Below are positions 6,087 to 10,516 of a stretch of DNA of 10,516 nucleotides, in pieces. The DNA comes from Scedosporium boydii (taxonomy: Eukaryota > Ascomycota > Sordariomycetes > Microascales > Microascaceae), in contig NJFT01000439.1 in the NCBI GenBank assembly GCA_002221725.1, forward strand, positions 1-10,516. Direction: 5' to 3'. Numbering within the stretch: position 1 is the stretch's first letter; every line of letters begins with the position of its first letter. The notes below the pieces were generated by a model. It was not told the DNA's origin. It saw only the letters and a list, made by a program, of their open reading frames with translations, and did not search any database. The position numbers were made by a program, and so were the translations under genes.

Positions 6087-8500
6087 TATAAGTATACAAA
6101 GAGACTATTATGGATATTCATGCTATGTATAACAGAGATTTAATTTATTAAAATAAATATTAACTCTAAGAGAAATTCTATAGTAAACGAAGTGAATTGA
6201 AATATCTTAGTAACTTCAGGAAAAGAAATCAAAAGAGATTCTACAATTAGTGTGAACGAAAGTAGAAAAGCCTAAAATTTAATAAAAAAGTAAAATTGAT
6301 CAAAATCAGTTTGAATTTTATGGGGAACCTTCCTCAAAGGCTAAATATTATACATAAGCGATAGAGAACATAAGTACCGTGAGGGAAATAATAATTTGAA
6401 ATAGTAGTTTTATAAGCAGTTCGAGCAATTTGAGCAAGAACGTACCTTTTGCATAATGGGTCACCAAGTTAACTTTAGATGCAAGTTTAAGCGTAGTTAA
6501 ACCAATTATCAAAAAAATGATAAGTGTCTAAAGTTAGACCCGAAGCCTGGTGATCTTACCATGATCAGGATGTAAACAGTCCGAACGGCATATCGTTGCA
6601 TAGATATCCGAAGAATTATGGTAAGTTTAGTGAAAGACAAAACTGACCAGGATAGCTGGTTTTCTGCGAAACCTATAATAGTAGGCAATTCAAATAACAT
6701 CTTAGCAGGTACAGAACTTAATCTCAGACAAGATGTAAAAATTTAAATTATTAAAATACATTTTGATTTGTATATATCGGGGGATCGTGAAGATTTTATC
6801 GGTGAGTATGTAGACTCGGAATGGCAAAGATGAATATTGAATTATCAGACATAGAGTGCTAAGGTTGTATGTCAAAAGGGAAACAGCCCAGAACAAGATT
6901 TAAGGTTCCAAAATTATTAGTTAAGTGAAAATAAGAAGGTTTCTATTTGAGTCGACAAGAAGATGGGCTTAGAAGCAGCCATAATTTTATGAATTCGTAA
7001 CAGAGCGCTTGTTAATTTTTAGAAGCATCGAAAATTTAACGGATCTAAACAATATACCGAAATCTTGTCCATATTTAATAATAATAATAATTATTGTTGT
7101 TATAATACGGGGTAGCAGAACGTTGAGTTAATATTAGATTTTTCTTTTTTAAAGAAAGATATAAAATGATAACTCAAGTGAGAATGGTGACATTAGTAAC
7201 GAATAAGAAGAAATAATCATAATATGATTAAATTGGATTCTCCGCCTTAAGCTTATGGATTTTTAAGTAACGGCCTCTAAATTAAAAATCTAAAGATTTT
7301 AATGATGAGAAAATCTTTATTACTGAACAACAACATTTTAAGTGCTAAATGTGCAGGAAAAGTAGTAATATATTACATAATTTATGTAATAAAATAACCG
7401 TACCTAGAAACTGAAAAAAGTAAGCTAGTAGAGTATACGAAGGCGTAAAATGAGCTAACAATCATAAAGGAACTCGGCAAATTGACTACGTAACTTCGGA
7501 ATAAGGAGGTCTCATTAGTCTTGATTAATATCAAGTAAAAAGGAAGAAGCATGAAATAGTGTTGTACGACTGTTTAATTAAAACACAGCACTTTGCTCAA
7601 AGATTAAAAATCTAAGTATTGAGTGTGATGTCTGCCCAATCCCGGCTGGTTAACAGATATAACTGAATTTATTAAGAAAGTTTGGTGTTGACGGAACCCC
7701 CGGTTAATGGCGGCCTTAACGTGAGGGTCCTAAGGTAGCGAAATGCCTTGGCCGTTAAATGCGGTCTTGCATGAATGATTTAACGATACAACAGCTGTCT
7801 CTATGATTGACTCAGTGAACTTGGAATAACTGTGAAGATACAGTTTACCTCTAGTTGGACGAGAAGACCCTATGCAGCTTTACTGTTACTAATTATAGGG
7901 TACGGAAACAAATATGTTTAGATTATAAGGTACATTAATAAATAAAAATGAAAATCCTTTATATTTCTTCCGTATTTATGAATTGATTTAGGAATATTTA
8001 TTTACGAATATTAGTGAATCAACCTAGTTCAGCTTGAAAAAGCGGCCTTAGGTGAGGAACTTATTGCTAGGAGACAGTTTATGCGGGGCACAGACCCCAT
8101 AAAGAGTAAATGGGAGTGTCTAATATTAACAATGTATGAATATATTTTGTATTCATTTCAATATTGTTTGTTATATTATACAGTTTACTGTATTTTATCT
8201 TATAAAATTATTTGTTTAATCTGCACGATCAGATATTCATTTAATATAGTTTATATAGAATTTTAGGTACGATTTTATCTAACACGAAATTAGATGTAAT
8301 GAAAATATTACGAATGTTTCTAATATTTTCTTAGTTATTATATTTTATAATAATGTTGATTATTACTTAATAGGCTCAACGGCTAAATCGTGCCTTACTG
8401 TTTGATTAACAACAAATCTTACAGTTGCGTAAGCAGGGCGTAGGATCACAAGATGCAATAAGGAAAGATCTTGGATTATAGGAAAAGCTACGCTAGGGAT
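6087..8500 (+). rRNA. rnl: Large-subunit (LSU) mitochondrial rRNA, exon 1
   Basis: This exon covers domains I to most of V of the large mitoribosomal RNA, matching E. coli 23S positions 1 to 2449. Landmarks in order: agtaccgtgagggaaa (6374-6389), the GTPase-centre region (about 7000-7200), cctaaggtagcgaaatgcct (7728-7747), gacgagaagaccctatgcag (7859-7878) and the P-loop segment cggggcacagaccccat (8083-8099) followed by aaagagtaa. The exon ends ctacgctagggat at 8500, directly before the intron. The 5' end is estimated from the distance to the conserved GGAT of the first helix and is uncertain by tens of bases. The spacing shows no other intron in this exon. The short reading frames on both strands here are chance. 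Confidence 0.95.
8110..8390 (+). other. AT-rich expansion within rnl domain V (central protuberance region)
   Basis: Between the P-loop neighbourhood (ending about 8110) and the next clear landmark (ggctcaacggctaaa at about 8372, then ggaaaagctacgctaggg at 8481-8498), the sequence is long, very AT-rich and poorly conserved. The matching E. coli segment, helices 82-88, is clearly shorter. Local hairpins are visible, for example atacagt-tt-actgtat near 8180. It is most likely a fungal expansion segment in the part of the RNA that builds the central protuberance. The limits are approximate. Confidence 0.6.
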
Positions 8501-10228
8501 GTTTGTCCTTTAATAATTTTAAAATTATTAATAATAAATTGGGTTAAATTCAAGAATTACTTATTTAAGTAAATTTGAAGCGAAATTTATCTTAGCAAAC
8601 TAAAAGAAAGATAAAAACGTTCAACGACTATAAGGTGAGTTATGCTAACAATAATCCTTTATAACACCCAACATTTTTATTACACAAAATAAAAAAAAAC
8701 AAAAATTAATCAAAATTATTTGTATGAATAATAAATTAAAAATCTTTAGTAATAATATTAATAACAAATATAAATTAATACCTTTTAATTTAAAATTAAG
8801 TGATTACAGAGAAAAATATGAAGCGCCAGTTTCAAAAGAGTGAAAAAATACAGCTTATTTTTATAACAAAAATAATATTAAAAATGTACCTTTGAATGAT
8901 TTAAATTTAAATAAAATTATTAGATCTTATTTTAATTTACATTTTAAAAATAAATTTATTCATTTAAAACATATGTCTCTTAAAAGAAGACATTCTTTAT
9001 TAAGAAGAATTTATGTAAGTGATGTAGAAATTAAACATACTAATAATAAAGCAATAGTAACTTTATATATTATAAATACTCAAAAAAAAACTTTATATAA
9101 AAGATATATAAAAAGTAAAAAATATTTTGAAAATTTAAAATCTAGTATTTTAAGTATACAAAAATATTTTATAGAAAATAGAATAAAAACTTTAAAAAAC
9201 AAATTAATAAAAAGTTTATTAAAAAATAAATTTATACTTGAAAAAAGTAGAATATTTAACCTAAAATTTTACTTATTAAATAAAATCATTAGTTATTGTA
9301 ATTTATCTTTTGATAAATATATAAAAAAAAATATATTTAATAAATTAAAATTTATAAGAAAAATTAGTCTTATTAGAAAACATATCTATATTTATAAAAT
9401 GGATAAGTTTAAATTTGAAGAAATCTACTATTTATATAAATTAAATAGTTTATTAACAAAAATATTAAATAAAAAAATAGAATATAATATAGTAAATTTA
9501 AAATCTTTAGTGTACAATACTGATATTTTTACAAAAGCATTAGCTTTAAAATTAAAAAAAAGAAAATTCTTTGTAATGAGAGGAATTAATAGTATAATTA
9601 ATAGAGCTAAATTTCCTCAGGTTAATACAATAATAGAAAGAGCGGATTTAAGTAAACACAAAGATTCAAATTTAGTGCATAATAAATATAAAGATAGTCA
9701 TTTATTATCTAATTTAAATAATAATGAAGATTTCTTTATATTTTTAAAAAATATGTATAATATACATAACAAATATTTAAAATCACATACTTTAAAATCA
9801 ACTTCTATTGGATTATCAAATCCATATTATACTTTAATGGCTATTAACAATAAAAAATTGGAAAAAATAATTAGAGGATCAATATTTAATTCAATTAAAT
9901 ATAAAAATATGGGAGGTATAAGATTAGAAATAAAAGGTAGACTAACTAGACGTTATAGAGCGGATAGAGCTGTTTACAAATTAAAATGAAAAGGTGGTTT
10001 AAAAAATATAGAATCTTCTTTTAATAGATTATCCTCTGTTCTTTATAGAGGACATTATAAACCAAATGTATCTTATTCAATAACTAACTCAAAACGTCGT
10101 ATTGGGGCTTTTGCAGTAAAAGGTTGAATAAGTGGTAAATAAATAAAAAAAAATTATAATAGTAATAAAAATGAAGACATAGTCTGAACCATTTTGAAAA
10201 AAATGGAAATTAAAACGATAACAAATAG
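8501..10228 (+). other. Group I intron in rnl (mL2449 site), host of rps3
   Basis: The exon sequence ctagggat ends at 8500 with T and resumes at 10229 with aacaggctaat. Joined, this is the universal GGGAUAACAGGC of E. coli position 2449, so both splice sites are fixed. The intron ends in G (10228), as group I introns must. Core elements are visible: an R-like segment gttcaacgactataagg (8619-8635), an S-like segment agacatagtctgaac (10175-10189) giving P7 gacta/tagtc (8626-8630 with 10180-10184), and a P9 hairpin ccatttt-gaaa-aaaatgg (10189-10206) with a GNRA loop. This site and cargo match the well-known Pezizomycotina intron (IA type in Neurospora) that carries rps3. No homing endonuclease motif is present, so it is probably not mobile by itself. 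Confidence 0.93.
8724..10142 (+). CDS. rps3: Ribosomal protein S3, encoded inside the rnl intron
   Basis: This small mitoribosomal subunit protein is needed for subunit assembly. The full frame runs from ATG 8724 to TAA 10140-10142, giving 472 residues. It crosses TGA-Trp codons at 8841-8843, 9987-9989 and 10125-10127; in the standard code only 8892-9989 appears. The N-terminus has a conserved block around APVSKEWKNTAYFYNKNN, followed by SYFNLHFKNKF. The middle is long, Lys/Asn-rich and fast-evolving. The C-terminal block is the family signature: GGIRLEIKGRLTRRYRADRA, then SVLYRGHYKPNVSYS and KRRIGAFAVKGWISGK. An in-frame tenfold-residue near-duplication lies at 9654-9713. It starts 223 bases into the intron and ends 86 bases before the 3' splice site, between the two halves of P7. 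ATG 8724 is preferred because conserved residues lie upstream of the next ATG. Confidence 0.95.
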
Positions 10229-10516
10229 AACAGGCTAATTTGCGCAAGAGTGTACAAAATGAGTGCGCGGTTTGGCACCTCGATGTCGGCTTAACTTATC
10301 CTCATGGATGCAGGAACTATGTAGGGTACGACTGTTCGTCGATTAAAAAGTTACATGAGCTGGGTTAAATACGTCGTGAGACAGTATGGTTTCCATCCTC
10401 TAGGGGGAATTAGAATATAATAAGGAACAACTTTTGTACGAAAGGAACTAGAAGTATATATCAATATACCTTGTTAATCTCTGGTTTACCTGTTGTTTAT
10501 ATGCCCAATATTAATT
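10229..10516 (+). rRNA. rnl: Large-subunit mitochondrial rRNA, exon 2 (cut by window end)
   Basis: This exon resumes at aacaggctaat, corresponding to E. coli 23S position 2450, and carries the rest of the peptidyl transferase centre and the start of domain VI. Landmarks: ggtttggcacctcgatgtcg (10270-10289), catgagctgggttaaatacg (10353-10372), cgtgagacagtatggtttcc (10374-10393), and the sarcin-ricin loop gtacgaaaggaac (10437-10449). No intron is visible at the common 2500-2585 sites. The 3' end is not reached. Confidence 0.95.

Noticed and set aside
6509..6896. Two short - strand frames inside rnl
   Set aside because: They are antisense to conserved LSU rRNA and have no recognisable protein features.
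8081..8266. 61-codon + strand frame in rnl
   Set aside because: It begins in the conserved P-loop segment of the rRNA and runs into the AT-rich expansion. The hydrophobic Tyr/Ile-rich peptide is what random AT-rich DNA gives.
8110..8390. Possible second intron in rnl
   Set aside because: Flanking landmarks do not join to a conserved sequence at any clean point and no group I core is visible, so an expansion segment is more likely.
8892..9989. rps3 limited to 8892-9989
   Set aside because: TGA is Trp in this genome. Conserved S3 sequence continues both upstream to 8724 and downstream to 10142.
1..10516. CRISPR array, transposon, plasmid-derived polymerase or a novel defence system
   Set aside because: There are no regularly spaced repeats, no terminal inverted repeats and no polymerase, nuclease or reverse transcriptase motifs. 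The window is explained by standard mitochondrial genes apart from the ORF at 780-1668.

Overview
The window is a stretch of mitochondrial DNA from a filamentous ascomycete (Pezizomycotina). It is strongly AT-rich. Every recognisable gene is on the + strand. Every tryptophan in the cox3, nad6 and rps3 frames is encoded by TGA (genetic code 4): 14 codons in all, and no in-frame TGG. The small-subunit rRNA carries a stretch at 2799-2820 almost identical to the binding site of the fungal mitochondrial primer MS2. Ribosomal protein S3 lies inside a group I intron of the large-subunit rRNA, a hallmark of Pezizomycotina. The block atp6 - rns - trnY - cox3 - tRNAs - nad6 - tRNAs - rnl could suit Leotiomycetes or Sordariomycetes, but I cannot fix the genus.

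Layout. 1-398: 3' part of atp6. 399-779: AT-rich spacer with a hairpin followed by a T tract and a short tandem repeat. 780-1668: an unidentified acidic, low-complexity reading frame that appears broken by one frameshift near 1372-1384. 1669-1934: spacer ending in a hairpin directly before the small rRNA. About 1935-3384: rns. 3440-3525: tRNA-Tyr. 3619-4428: cox3. 4453-4870: tRNA-Lys, -Gly, -Asp and a tRNA-Ser with anticodon ACT. 4963-5634: nad6, whose stop codon lies inside tRNA-Val. 5625-6028: tRNA-Val, -Ile, -Ser(TGA), -Asn, -Pro. About 6087 to the window end: rnl, split at the site matching E. coli 23S position 2449 by a group I intron (8501-10228) that carries rps3 (8724-10142).

Together these genes serve respiration (ATP synthase subunit a, cytochrome oxidase subunit 3, complex I subunit 6) and the mitochondrial translation system that makes such proteins (both rRNAs, S3 and ten tRNAs). 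The tRNAs between protein and rRNA genes probably act as processing signals in long transcripts.

Nothing here looks like a new defence or mobile system. The most unusual points are the ACT anticodon in the AGY-serine tRNA paired with a complete absence of in-frame AGC codons, the frameshifted unidentified ORF, the nad6/tRNA-Val overlap, and an expanded segment of rnl where the central protuberance rRNA should be.
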